Below are positions 55,528 to 64,000 of a stretch of DNA of 64,000 nucleotides, piece by piece. The first letter of the stretch is position 1, and every line of letters begins with the position of its first letter. The stretch lies in contig OX328131.1 in the NCBI GenBank assembly GCA_946811695.1, positions 6,387,043 through 6,451,042 on the forward strand, read 5' to 3'. The notes beneath the pieces are model-generated. The model ran no database searches and had not been told where the DNA came from. It saw nothing but the letters and a program-made list of their open reading frames with translations. Both the position numbers and the translations under genes were made by a program. Source of the DNA: Gonocerus acuteangulatus (Eukaryota > Arthropoda > Insecta > Hemiptera > Coreidae).

Positions 55528-56751
55528 TTATAAATTTATCACTATCAAAAATGAAAAAGACTGATCCACTGTCAACGACTTTCTACAAGACATTATTCAC
55601 ATCAATAAAAATACAAAACGCTGACAATCTAAACATATTCACCGACGGGTCCAAAACAAAATCTGGTACTGGATCTGCTGCAGTAATAGGTTCGCAAATA
55701 TTTAAACAAAAGCTCCCAAACACTGCAAGCATTTATACGGCAGAATTACAAGCAATCCTATTAGCTTTATCAAACGTTGATACAATAAATTGCTCAAAGA
55801 TCCAATTATTTTCAGACTCACTCAGTTCATTGCTCTCTTTTAACAATATGTACAGCACACATGCCATTGTCAAACAAATATACAATCAACTCTACAGACT
55901 ACAATAACAAAACATATCCATCACAATGATCTGGCTACCCGGACATACAAATATCACAGAAAGTACGACAGTCGACATTCAAGCAAAATTGGCTACAAGA
56001 AAACAGAATATTGACATAGAAAACGTAACTATACAAGACATAAAAAAAGAACTAGTTGATACTATACAAGAAACATGGCAAGAATACTGGACAAACATAC
56101 AAAACAACAAACTCAGAGAAATCAAAAATACTATATACGAATGGAGCTCTAGTAGCCGAAGAAACAGACGAGAAGAGGTTATACTATGTAGACTACGCAT
56201 AGGAAACACTTCACTAACTCACTCTTACTTAATGACAAATAAAGAACAACCCATTTGCAGACAGTGTAACGTTCCAATGACAATGAAACACTTACTAACG
56301 GAATGCAGAATACTAGAACAACTAAAACTACCTTACAACTTACAGAAACTACTGACAGAGGGTAGCCCCTTCTTCAACGATATATTTACATTTTTAAAAC
56401 AACACAACCTACACACAAAAATTTGATTCTAGGAAAAAATTTAGATAATATTTCGAGGGTATAATAATAATCTGATTTCAATTAATTTTTTTTTTTCGTA
56501 CCATTAATTAATGTTAGTAGTATTAGTCATATGTATGTATATATAAGTCATACGTATGTAAATATAATATCTATATTGTAATAAGCAATACTGTAAATAA
56601 TGTTAGCTCCTATTTCTTATTCTTAACACTTTTCTAATATTTAGTTCCATAAATTTCTACTTTTGTATATTGTATATTTTGTTTTGTAATTTAAAAAGAG
56701 CAAGTCACCTTCGTTGCGAAGCTCTTAAAATAAATAAATAAAATAAATAAA
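55528..56751 (+). mobile_element. 5'-truncated LINE with 13-bp target-site duplication
   Basis: AAGAGCAAACGTT at 55515-55527 and again at 56752-56764 frames the insertion. It holds the RNase H/knuckle ORF, a 325-bp 3' UTR ending CTTCGTTGCGAAGCTCTTAA and a TAAA-rich tail. The GAGC...GCTC hairpin at the 3' end is likely what its own RT recognises (inference). The exact duplication implies a fairly recent insertion. Confidence 0.9.
55551..56426 (+). pseudogene. LINE ORF2 C-terminus: RNase H and CCHC knuckle, one stop
   Basis: Frame open from 55551, broken by one TAA at 55905-55907, then on in the same frame to 56426. RNase H motifs: FTDGSKTKSGTGSA (D32), YTAELQAIL (E65), FSDSLSSL (D89), and after the stop WLPGHTNITESTTVDIQAKL with the last Asp. 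The tether WQEYWTNIQNNKLREIK and RREEVILCRLRIGN follow, then CRQCNVPMTMKHLLTEC, a C-x2-C-x7-H-x4-C knuckle, and a short tail. The RNase H would remove RNA from the cDNA hybrid during reverse transcription. RT and endonuclease are missing by 5' truncation. The best-preserved member of the four LINE pieces here. Confidence 0.85.
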
Positions 56752-56764
56752 AAGAGCAAACGTT

Positions 56765-56962
56765 GAGAAAGTAGATGGAGTAATTTGCGCTTAGGATACA
56801 ATCAGTTTCCTGATTCGTCGTTTAAAATATTATATTACTTCTATTTGAGATATCAGAACTTACTTTCACGAAATATCAAAACACATAAATAAATGCTTCA
56901 TTTTCCTTTGTTATTTATAAAAATCATTGAACAAATTGTAAGGCATTTTTTGAGAATCACTA
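56765..56962. other. No gene recognised
   Basis: Ordinary AT-rich sequence between LINE and 5S-SINE. Confidence 0.4.
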
Positions 56963-57068
56963 CTGTGGTACACATTGATCCCAGAAGACAAGCAACGTCG
57001 AGCATGGCCATTACTCGAATGGGTGACCGTCAAGTAAAATCACTTGTCATTAGCACCATAAAATGCCG

Positions 57069-57070
<2 letters not shown>
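56963..57070 (+). mobile_element. 5S rRNA-derived SINE, fragment
   Basis: CACATTGATCCC, AGAAGACAAGCAACGTCG, AGCATGGCCATTACTCGAAT and GGGTGACCG follow the 3' two-thirds of 5S rRNA. The end CATTAGCACCATAAAATGCC parallels CTGTTGGCATTATAAAA in the copy at 27431. It abuts (TA)n. Confidence 0.65.

Positions 57071-57132
<62 letters not shown>
57071..57132. repeat. (TA)n microsatellite
   Basis: TA run at the 3' end of the 5S-SINE fragment. Confidence 0.97.
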
Positions 57133-57138
<6 letters not shown>

Positions 57139-57989
57139 TACACAGAAATTCCGATTTGGACCTTTTTTGCGTTTCTATACACTAGGTAAACAAGATCTCT
57201 GAACCAAAATCGTATGGATTGATAAGATTTATCGAATGTCCATAATTTTCCAATCAAGCACCCCCAAAGTTCCAAGAGAGTTATTTTACATCGCACGGAG
57301 CCTAAATTGAGTTTTTCTAACGAAGTAACTTCGGCCGCCATAGTCAATTTTCAATGAAATCTATGAGAATAAATTTGGGTACACTTAGGGAAAACCCGAC
57401 GCTTTGAGACATTAATATTTAGCGAGGGATAACATTTACATAAAATGTTTACAAGAATTAAAAGCCAAAGTTAATTAATAGAACTTAAGCTGTGCAAAGT
57501 AGAAGGAAGCTGCTTTAAAGTTTGACAGGAAATGTTGACGGCTCCCCGTGGCAGAGTGTAGAACGTGTCCTACATAAGAGATGCGGCTTCCAGTAACGCT
57601 TATAACAGGCTAACGTTTTTTCTACATGTCAATGGAAGAAAATCCAGGTTCAACCAGGATATTTAAGAAGGGTAGATATGTATAAATCTTACCATTCTAA
57701 CATGAAAAAAGCAAGAATATAACATTGGGATATTAACAATTTTCTTTAAACAAAAAATAACTTTGTAGGGAAAAAACTTTGTAGGTCCTGAGAAATTGGT
57801 AGCCCACGACTTCATAAACATTTACAAAAATATAATATGAAAAACGTATAGACAGTGTAACAGAACTCTAACTGTTAGGCGTATACTGTCTGACTGTAGA
57901 CAATTAAGCAACTTAACAATTTCAACTTACAAGACTTACTTACATCGAAATATTTGTTACACCGAAATCAATACATTCTTATTAGAATA
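57133..57989. other. No gene recognised
   Basis: No supported coding or repeat feature. Confidence 0.4.
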
Positions 57990-58067
<78 letters not shown>

Positions 58068-58076
58068 CATATATAT
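57990..58076. repeat. (TA)n microsatellite
   Basis: Left outer border of the foldback at 58085-58410. Confidence 0.97.
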
Positions 58077-58146
58077 ACTCTCAGATGTTATGAGACATGG
58101 GGGCGTTAAAGCAGTCATCCTTTCTTCAAGCTACTTTTTTTAATCG

Positions 58147-58188
58147 GCTCGACATGTTTCGTGCATATTTTCGTACCTCTTCAGGGGG
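58147..58188 (-). ncRNA. Hammerhead ribozyme-like motif (left arm)
   Basis: Minus strand: CTGAAGA + stem II (GGTACG with an imperfect partner) + GAAA + CATG + TC + GAGC. Core intact; stem I (CCCC against GAGC) is poor, so activity is doubtful. Confidence 0.6.
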
Positions 58189-58307
58189 ACTTCTTGCTAG
58201 GAAGTCCTCTCGTCACCATGTACTTGCTCGGGAGTCTGCCATAGAAGTTTAAGTTAGACTCCAGAGCGAGTACATGGTTACGAGAGGACTTCCTCGCCCC
58301 TAGAAGT

Positions 58308-58349
58308 GCCCCTGAAGAGGTGCGAAAACATGCCAGAAACATGTCGGGC
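58308..58349 (+). ncRNA. Hammerhead ribozyme-like motif (right arm)
   Basis: GCCC + CTGAAGA + stem II (GGTGC / TGCC) + GAAA + CATG + TC + GGGC. Stem I perfect, core canonical, stem II somewhat weakened. Confidence 0.75.
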
Positions 58350-58457
58350 CTAATAAATAAAGTTGTATGAAGAAAGGATGACTGCTTTAAAGACCCCCAT
58401 GCCTCATAAGAACGGTGAGAATTTAGATATATTTTGGGTCATCTACAAGAATAAATA

Positions 58458-58466
58458 ATATATATG

Positions 58467-58511
<45 letters not shown>
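58458..58511. repeat. (TA)n microsatellite
   Basis: Right outer border of the foldback; family C sequence follows at 58513. Confidence 0.97.
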
Positions 58512-58513
<2 letters not shown>

Positions 58514-58659
58514 TCACTCAAATTTCACAACCGCTTAAGTCGATGCTCCTAACTTTTCAGGAGAGCAATAAAACTGTAATGATCTGTAATATGGAAAAAT
58601 GCAATTCGCCAAAGATGCGATGCATAAAACAAATGATAATAATAATAAAAACTTGCAAC

Positions 58660-58832
58660 GGGTCTCCCGTGGTCTAATGGCTAGCGCCTTGGATTCATAA
58701 GCGGGAGATGGTGGGTTCGATTCCCAACCTCCGGGAGGAATTTTATTCATCACGGCTCACTGGTAAAATTCCTCGCTACACCCTGGACGTCGGCGCTAAT
58801 GACCTAGATGTAGATGCGCCGGAAAAAAAAAT
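58660..58832 (+). mobile_element. Full-length tRNA-derived SINE, 10-bp TSD
   Basis: AACTTGCAAC at 58650-58659 and 58833-58842. Head GGTCTCCCGTGGTCTAATGG with A box at 58670-58680; B box GGTTCGATTCC at 58714-58724; body with TCATCACGGCTCACTGG; tail GCGCTAATGACCTAGATG, TAGATGCGCC and A9. This is the reference copy for the tails at 24408, 34563 and 42236 and the head at 43243. Transcribed by pol III from its internal boxes if active; mobilised by a LINE sharing its tail (inference). Confidence 0.9.
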
Positions 58833-58894
58833 AACTTGCAACTAATGACGATTTCCGACTTATGACATTTTTCGGTAACATTTAAACGGAAAAC

Positions 58895-59097
58895 CTTGTC
58901 TGGATGGCCTAAAATAGATGAGAGAGATACGAGGTTACGCGGAACTAATAGCGCTTTTTTTTTTTTTTTTTATTATTTTTTTTTTTTTTTTTATATAAAT
59001 CTATTACCATCATGTCCGGTAGATAATAAGGATTCTAAAGATACCAATAACTCAATTTCGCTAAAAATCGACTTACGCGGTTGTGAAATTTCAACGA

Positions 59098-59099
<2 letters not shown>
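58895..59099 (-). repeat. Interspersed family C fragment with T-run
   Basis: TCTATTACCATCATGTCCGG and GACTTACGCGGTTGTGAAAT are inverse to the family at 43437-43555. A T-rich run lies at 58956-58992. The fragment runs into (TA)n. Confidence 0.5.

Positions 59100-59160
<61 letters not shown>
59100..59160. repeat. (TA)n microsatellite
   Basis: Pure TA run. Confidence 0.97.
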
Positions 59161-59164
<4 letters not shown>

Positions 59165-59751
59165 TGTATAGATTCTTTGAAATAAAACAGCCTTTGTAGA
59201 TTAGTTCAAAAGATTGTTAAATCGTGTTAAAAAAATGGATTTTTTTAAAGATGGACTCAGATGGCACATCTCTACTCATGCTGTCATCATAAGTAAATCG
59301 CATCCGTCACTGAACTCATAATAAATTAAATAAACGTAAACAAATAATATGAAAAAAAAATCATTTAATATTCACATAGAGCAAATTAAATCAACTTTTA
59401 TTTATAAATAACACAAATTATATAATTTTTTTAATTAATTAAAAATTGAAAGCAATTAATGTTAAAAGACATCAAATGGTCCTTTATTTCTACTGGAAAC
59501 ATTTGCCTAAAATTGGAGGGGAAAATTAAATTTAAAAAATTAAAAATAATCCACTTTAATATTGTTGGCGGCTGAATATTAGCCCCACACACAAAGCGGA
59601 GGGAGAAAGGGGGGGTTGGAAGGGGGAAGGGGGGGTCTCTCAAGGCTCACTAAGCAATTTTTAACTTTTAATATTCTCATCTCACAGAGTGTACTTTTAT
59701 GTTGTTTTTTTTGTATTAATAAATCAATCAGTGTTTAAAAATATTTATTTA
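59161..59751. other. AT-rich, nothing recognised
   Basis: A purine-rich GGGAGAAAGGGGGGG patch at about 59600-59635; no gene. Confidence 0.4.
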
Positions 59752-60337
59752 CTAGCTGAATCCCCGTGCTTCGTCACGGCAGAAAAGTAGGTAGTTATTT
59801 TATTGCGTTAAATAATGTATCATCGGAATTAACGCTAGTATATAATTGTGTGCAGTTTATTATAGCACGGTTCCTGTCATACTATATGTTATTCATCAAT
59901 TGATAAGTAATCAAAGTACAATGATTCTTGACACTGGGGCGCTCCGGACCAGTGTCAACAAACAGATAACCTAGAGATAACTCGTTATCTCCTTGTAATC
60001 AGTAACAGGAGTTTAATTAGTTCAGGTTAAATTTCTTCTCAGAAATAAATAGACTTTAAAATTAAAAAATGTTCGTTTCCAAGATGACATTTGGAAACAC
60101 CGATTACATTTGCTAGCATTACCAAGAAGTGTTCTGACTGGGGATGCTGATGGGTGAGGAGGCTGTGCAAGGGTTCGGGATATTATTACCTCGGATGGCC
60201 AGCACCAGGTATAGCGGAAACTCTAGGAGGGACAAAATCACAGCTTATTTCTAGTAATTCAAGGTTTCCCATCATAGTTGAAATAAACAGCAAATAAAAT
60301 AATATTATTAAATAGATACAATATGTTAACAGCTGCC

Positions 60338-61683
60338 CTGTTATCGTCCTAGCAACACATGCTGCCTAGGCTGTTACAGTCCTAGCAACACATGCTGCCT
60401 AGGCTGTTATCGTCCTAGCAACACATGCTGCCTAGGCTGTTATCGTCCTAGCAACACATGCTGCCTAGGCTGTTATCGTCCTAGCAACACATGCTTCCTA
60501 GGCTGTTATCGTCTTAGCAACACATGCTTCCTAGGCTGTTATCGTCCTAGCAACACATGCTGCCTAGGCTGTTATCGTCCTAGCAACACATGCTGTCTAG
60601 GCTGTTATCGTCCTAGCAACACATGCTGCCTAGGCTGTTATCGTCCTAGCAACACATGCTGCCTAGGCTGTTATCGTCCTAGCAACACATGCTGCCTAGG
60701 CTGTTATCGTCCTAGCAACACATGCTGCCTAGGCTGTTACAGTCCTAGCAACACATGCTGCCTAGGCTGTTATCGTCCTAGCAACACATGCTGCCTAGGC
60801 TGTTATCGTCCTAGCAACACATGCTGCCTAGGCTCTTATCGTCCTAGCAACACATGCTGCCTAGGCTGTTATCGTCCTAGCAACACATGCTGCCTAGGCT
60901 GTTATCGTCCTAGCAACACATGCTGCCTAGGCTGTTATCGTCCTAGCAACACATGCTGCCTAGGCTGTTATCGTCCTAGCAACACATGCTGCCTAGGCTG
61001 TTATCCTCCTAGCAACACATGCTGCCTAGGCTGTTATCGTCCTAGCAACACATGCTGCCTAGGCTGTTATCGTCCTACCAACAAATGCTGCCTAGGCTGT
61101 TATCGTCCTACCAACACATGCTGCCTAGGCTGTTACAGTCCTAGCAACACATGCTGCCTAGGCTGTTACAGTCCTAGCAACACATGCTGCCTAGGCTCTT
61201 ATCGTCCTAGCAACACATGCTGCCTAGGCTGTTATCGTCCTAGCAACACATGCTGCCTAGGCTGTTATCGTCCTAGCAACACATGCTGCCTAGGCTGTTA
61301 TCCTCCTAGCAACACATGCTGCCTAGGCTGTTATCGTCCTAGCAACACATGCTGCCTAGGCTGTTATCGTCCTACCAACAAATGCTGCCTAGGCTGTTAT
61401 CGTCCTACCAACACATGCTGCCTAGGCTGTTACAGTCCTAGCAACACATGCTGCCTAGGCTGTTACAGTCCTAGCAACACATGCTGCCTAGGCTGTTATC
61501 GTCCTAGCAACACATGCTGCCTAGGCTGTTATCGTCCTAGCAACACATGCTGCCTAGGCTGTTATCGTCCTGGCAACACATGCTGCCTAGGCTGTTACAG
61601 TCCTAGCAACACATGCTGCCTAGGCTGTTATCGTCTTAGCAACACATGCTGCCTAGGCTGTTATCGTCCTAGCAGCACATGCT
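60338..61683. repeat. 33-bp minisatellite, about 41 units
   Basis: Unit CTGTTATCGTCCTAGCAACA CATGCTGCCTAGG. The ordered markers TTATCCTCC, ACCAACAAATG, ACCAACACATG, TTACAG, TTACAG appear twice about 298 bp (9 units) apart, so a block was duplicated. The neighbouring element at 61888 carries one such unit near 63003-63040. Confidence 0.96.
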
Positions 61684-61763
61684 TTTTAGACGGGTTTGAG
61701 TTTTTAGTTGGTGGGAGCAGGCAAGCCTAGGCCACCAACTAAAAACTCAAACCCGTCTAAAAA
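61683..61763. repeat. Perfect 32-bp hairpin, 17-nt loop
   Basis: Arms 61683-61714 and 61732-61763 (GACGGGTTTGAGTTTTTAG in the stem). It immediately follows the 33-bp array; the loop GAGCAGGCAAGCCTAGG keeps the array's CCTAGG. Confidence 0.9.
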
Positions 61764-61887
61764 TACTTACCGACTGCCTACGTTCTAAAGGGAGTGTCCA
61801 TGCAAAATTTCAAAATTTTCTGTAAAGTGGTTTGGGTTGGGCAATGATAGGTCAGTGAGTGAGTGGTATTTGAGAAATATATAGTAG

Positions 61888-63083
61888 ACTAGCTGACTAC
61901 CCGTGCTTCACCACGGCCGATAAGTAGTTTTTATATTGCGTTAAAGAAGGTATGATCAAATAAACGATACTACATAATTTTGTACTGCTTATTATTGCAC
62001 GGACTTTAAAGTTACCCAGGAAACACCATGTGGATGTAACCGTGCTTGTTTCCGTTGGGGAGTAAAAAAAAAATACAAAAATACAACAACTTCTTAAAAA
62101 GTTAGGTGAACAGAGACAAATACACGTTGAAAAGAATAAAACTAACAACTTTGAAGTTTTAAGCACTTATCTCTTCAATTGACATTGCCCCACCGAACAT
62201 CACAACAGAATCTTATTGTAGAGAATTTAGTAACCTTTCGAATAACCTTCCACTTACTGTTTTCCCATCCGTTTTCGAGATATTTTAGAAAATATACTGA
62301 CATCCGAAAACTTTGTATCACCATTCATACATTTTCTTTCCATATACTTATTACCCCCAAACGATACCAAAGTTTAAATATCTTAGATTAAATGAATGTC
62401 AAATACCTGGTACAAGTTTCAAGTGAACCAATTAACCTTTCTGAATACCCAAACAGAATATTACTTTGGAAAAGTATTTGTATCATATTTTCTCGTAAAC
62501 GGTTACAGAAATCGCTTAAAAAATGGTTTCATTCGTTTTCCTACGTTAAGGAACCTATGTAACGCCTACCTGCAAGCATATGGACTCGAAAATGTAAGCG
62601 TTCCGATTTATTCGCGCAAATTTTGCTTCAAAAGCCATGTTCCAGTAAACGGATTCAGCTGGTTAATGAACTTGACCTTTCAAATGAGAAGAAAGATTTT
62701 TTACCAAATGTCATCAAACTAATAATAATTCCCCCCCCCCCTAAAAGTAATTAAACATTTGAATTTCAAAAAATCCTTTCTTAGCGAGTATTTACATTTA
62801 AAACGGATTGCCTGTGCAAAATTTCAAATGTTTGTGTCAAGTAGTTCGGGATATTATTACCTTGGATGGACCATCACCAGGGCTTAAATCCTTTGAGGGA
62901 CAAAATCACAGTTTATTTCTAGTAATTCAAGGTCTGCCATCATAGTTGAAATTAACCTCAATTTAAAATAATACTATGAAATAGATACAGTACGGTAACA
63001 GCTGTTCTGTTATCCTCCTAGCAACGCATGCTACCTAGGCTTGCCTGCTCTAACCAACTAAAACTTCAAACCCCTCTTTTAAA
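61888..63083 (+). mobile_element. Non-LTR-like element copy 2, unexpanded
   Basis: ACTAGCTGACTACCCGTGC TTCACCACGG at the start, interrupted by family B (62155-62722), then TTCGGGATATTATTACCTTG and a single CTGTTATCCTCCTAGCAACG unit, ending at the assembly gap. It represents the state before array expansion in copy 1. Confidence 0.65.
62155..62722 (+). repeat. Interspersed family B, copy 4
   Basis: TTTTAAGCACTTATCTCTTC through TTTTACCAAATGTCATCAA, followed by a C-run. It is nested within the element at 61888. Confidence 0.65.
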
Positions 63084-63283
63084 NNNNNNNNNNNNNNNNN
63101 NNNNNNNNNNNNNNNNNNNNNNNNNNNNNNNNNNNNNNNNNNNNNNNNNNNNNNNNNNNNNNNNNNNNNNNNNNNNNNNNNNNNNNNNNNNNNNNNNNNN
63201 NNNNNNNNNNNNNNNNNNNNNNNNNNNNNNNNNNNNNNNNNNNNNNNNNNNNNNNNNNNNNNNNNNNNNNNNNNNNNNNNNNN
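63084..63283. other. Assembly gap, 200 N
   Basis: Exactly 200 N, a round number typical of a gap of unknown size. It lies between the end of a transposon and the 100-bp array, so the array probably caused the break. Confidence 0.98.
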
Positions 63284-64000
63284 AAAGGAGTATTGAATCC
63301 TTGGATGAAAGTCCTCCATCTTCATGGTATGTATGGAAATCATTCAATGTATATACAATTTCGTGTAGGAGTGGAGTATTATGAAAGGAGTATTGAATCC
63401 TTGGATGTAGGTCCTCCATCTTCATGGTATGTATGGAAATCATTCAATGTATATACAATTTTGTGTAGGAGTTGAGTATTATCAAAGGAGTATTGAATCC
63501 TTGGATGAAAGTCCTCCATCTTCATGGTATGTATGGAAATCATTCAATGTATATACAATTTCGTGTAGGAGTGGAGTATTATGAAAGGAGTATTGAATCC
63601 TTGGATGAAAGTCCTCCATCTTCATGGTATGTATGGAAATCATTCAATGTATATACAATTTTGTGTAGGAGTGGAGTATTATCAAAGGAGTATTGAATCC
63701 TTGGATGAAAGTCCTCCATCTTCATGGTATGTATGGAAATCATTCAATGTATATACAATTTTGTGTAGGAGTTGAGTATTATCAAAGGAGTATTGAATCC
63801 TTGGATGTAAGTCCTCCATCTTCATGGTATGTATGGAAATCATTCAATGTATATACAATTTTGTGTAGGAGTTGAGTATTATCAAAGGTGTATTGAATCC
63901 TTGGATGTAAGTCCTCCATCTTCATGTTATGTATGGAAATCATTCAATGTATATACAATTTTGTGTAGGAGTGGAGTATTATGAAAGGAGTATTGAATCC
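63284..64000. repeat. 100-bp tandem repeat, at least 7 units, open at both ends
   Basis: Unit AAAGGAGTATTGAATCCTTG ... GTGGAGTATTATG, period exactly 100. Variants: ATGAAAGTC/ATGTAAGTC/ATGTAGGTC and TTTCGTG/TTTTGTG. Left edge in the gap; right edge beyond the window. Confidence 0.96.

Larger units (their letters stand above)
58085..58410. mobile_element. PLE-type hammerhead foldback
   Basis: Arms GAGACATGGGGGCGTTAAAG ... and inverse CTTTAAAGACCCCCATGCCTC, meeting near 58230. Both cores are present. The left arm resembles 215-345. Confidence 0.8.
59752..61886 (+). mobile_element. Non-LTR-like element copy 1, expanded by a 33-bp array
   Basis: Opens ACTAGCTGAATCCCCGTGC TTCGTCACGG, like 61888. 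It contains TTCGGGATATTATTACCTCG, the array, a 32-bp hairpin, and closes with TCAGTGAGTGAGTGGTATTT. No ORF. The second copy starts directly after it. Confidence 0.65.

Noticed and set aside
63028..63443. ORFs spanning the N gap
   Set aside because: More than half of each frame is unknown sequence; the rest is tandem repeat.

Overview
The window looks like repeat-dominated nuclear DNA from an arthropod, most likely an insect. The order cannot be fixed from the sequence; a hemipteran would fit but is not shown. The evidence is AT-rich sequence, many (TA)n microsatellites, tRNA- and 5S-derived SINEs, RNase H-bearing LINEs with (TAAA)n-like tails, Penelope-like (PLE) pieces with hammerhead-ribozyme cores, and mariner-type remnants. 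I find no convincing host gene, rRNA gene, functional tRNA or CRISPR array. Almost all long ORFs are open frames through tandem repeats. The recognisable proteins are transposon fragments: PLE GIY-YIG endonuclease (16.4-17.0 kb, 40.9-41.1 kb), RNase H/zinc-knuckle ends of LINEs (9-12 kb, 45.4-45.9 kb, 55.5-56.4 kb), a restriction-like-endonuclease LINE end (34.2-34.5 kb), a mariner HTH (36.6-36.9 kb) and a decayed DDE transposase (1.0-1.25 kb).

Layout. 0-5.6 kb: (TA)n, a hammerhead-bearing foldback fragment, a transposase relic, a 27-bp array and the first of seven Helitron/Helentron-like elements. 5.6-12 kb: a 69-bp array (about 43 units), then a LINE whose own coding sequence has been amplified into a 39-bp array (42 units) and interrupted by a second LINE with a 10-bp target-site duplication. 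12-18.6 kb: second Helitron-like copy, 52-bp and 84-bp arrays, PLE endonuclease, and paired hammerhead foldbacks. 18.6-30 kb: TIR elements with exact 8-bp duplications, SINE pieces, a 46-bp array, a 5S-derived SINE, a long-TIR element and a 77-bp array. 30-38 kb: two more Helitron-like copies, a hammerhead foldback, an RLE LINE end, a 74-bp array and the mariner HTH. 37.5-45.9 kb: a tRNA-SINE whose head has become a tandem array, a 44-bp array between inverted repeats, PLE endonuclease, a 155-bp array, a 502-bp palindrome joined to a Helitron-like copy, and a LINE fragment. 45.9-52.6 kb: a TIR element with a 48-bp array, a GC-rich tract with a 78-bp array, and a diverged Helitron-like copy. 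52.6-64 kb: three hammerhead foldbacks, a 5'-truncated LINE with a 13-bp duplication, a 5S-SINE, a tRNA-SINE with a 10-bp duplication, a 33-bp array (about 41 units) inside a transposon whose neighbouring copy holds a single unit, a 200-N gap and a 100-bp array running off the window.

The themes that tie the window together are: (1) hammerhead ribozyme cores in back-to-back pairs, usually with (TA)n outside them; (2) minisatellites born inside transposons, with the ancestral single-copy unit identifiable in several cases; (3) a Helitron/Helentron-like family whose terminal hairpin and subterminal inverted repeat vary together between two subfamilies.
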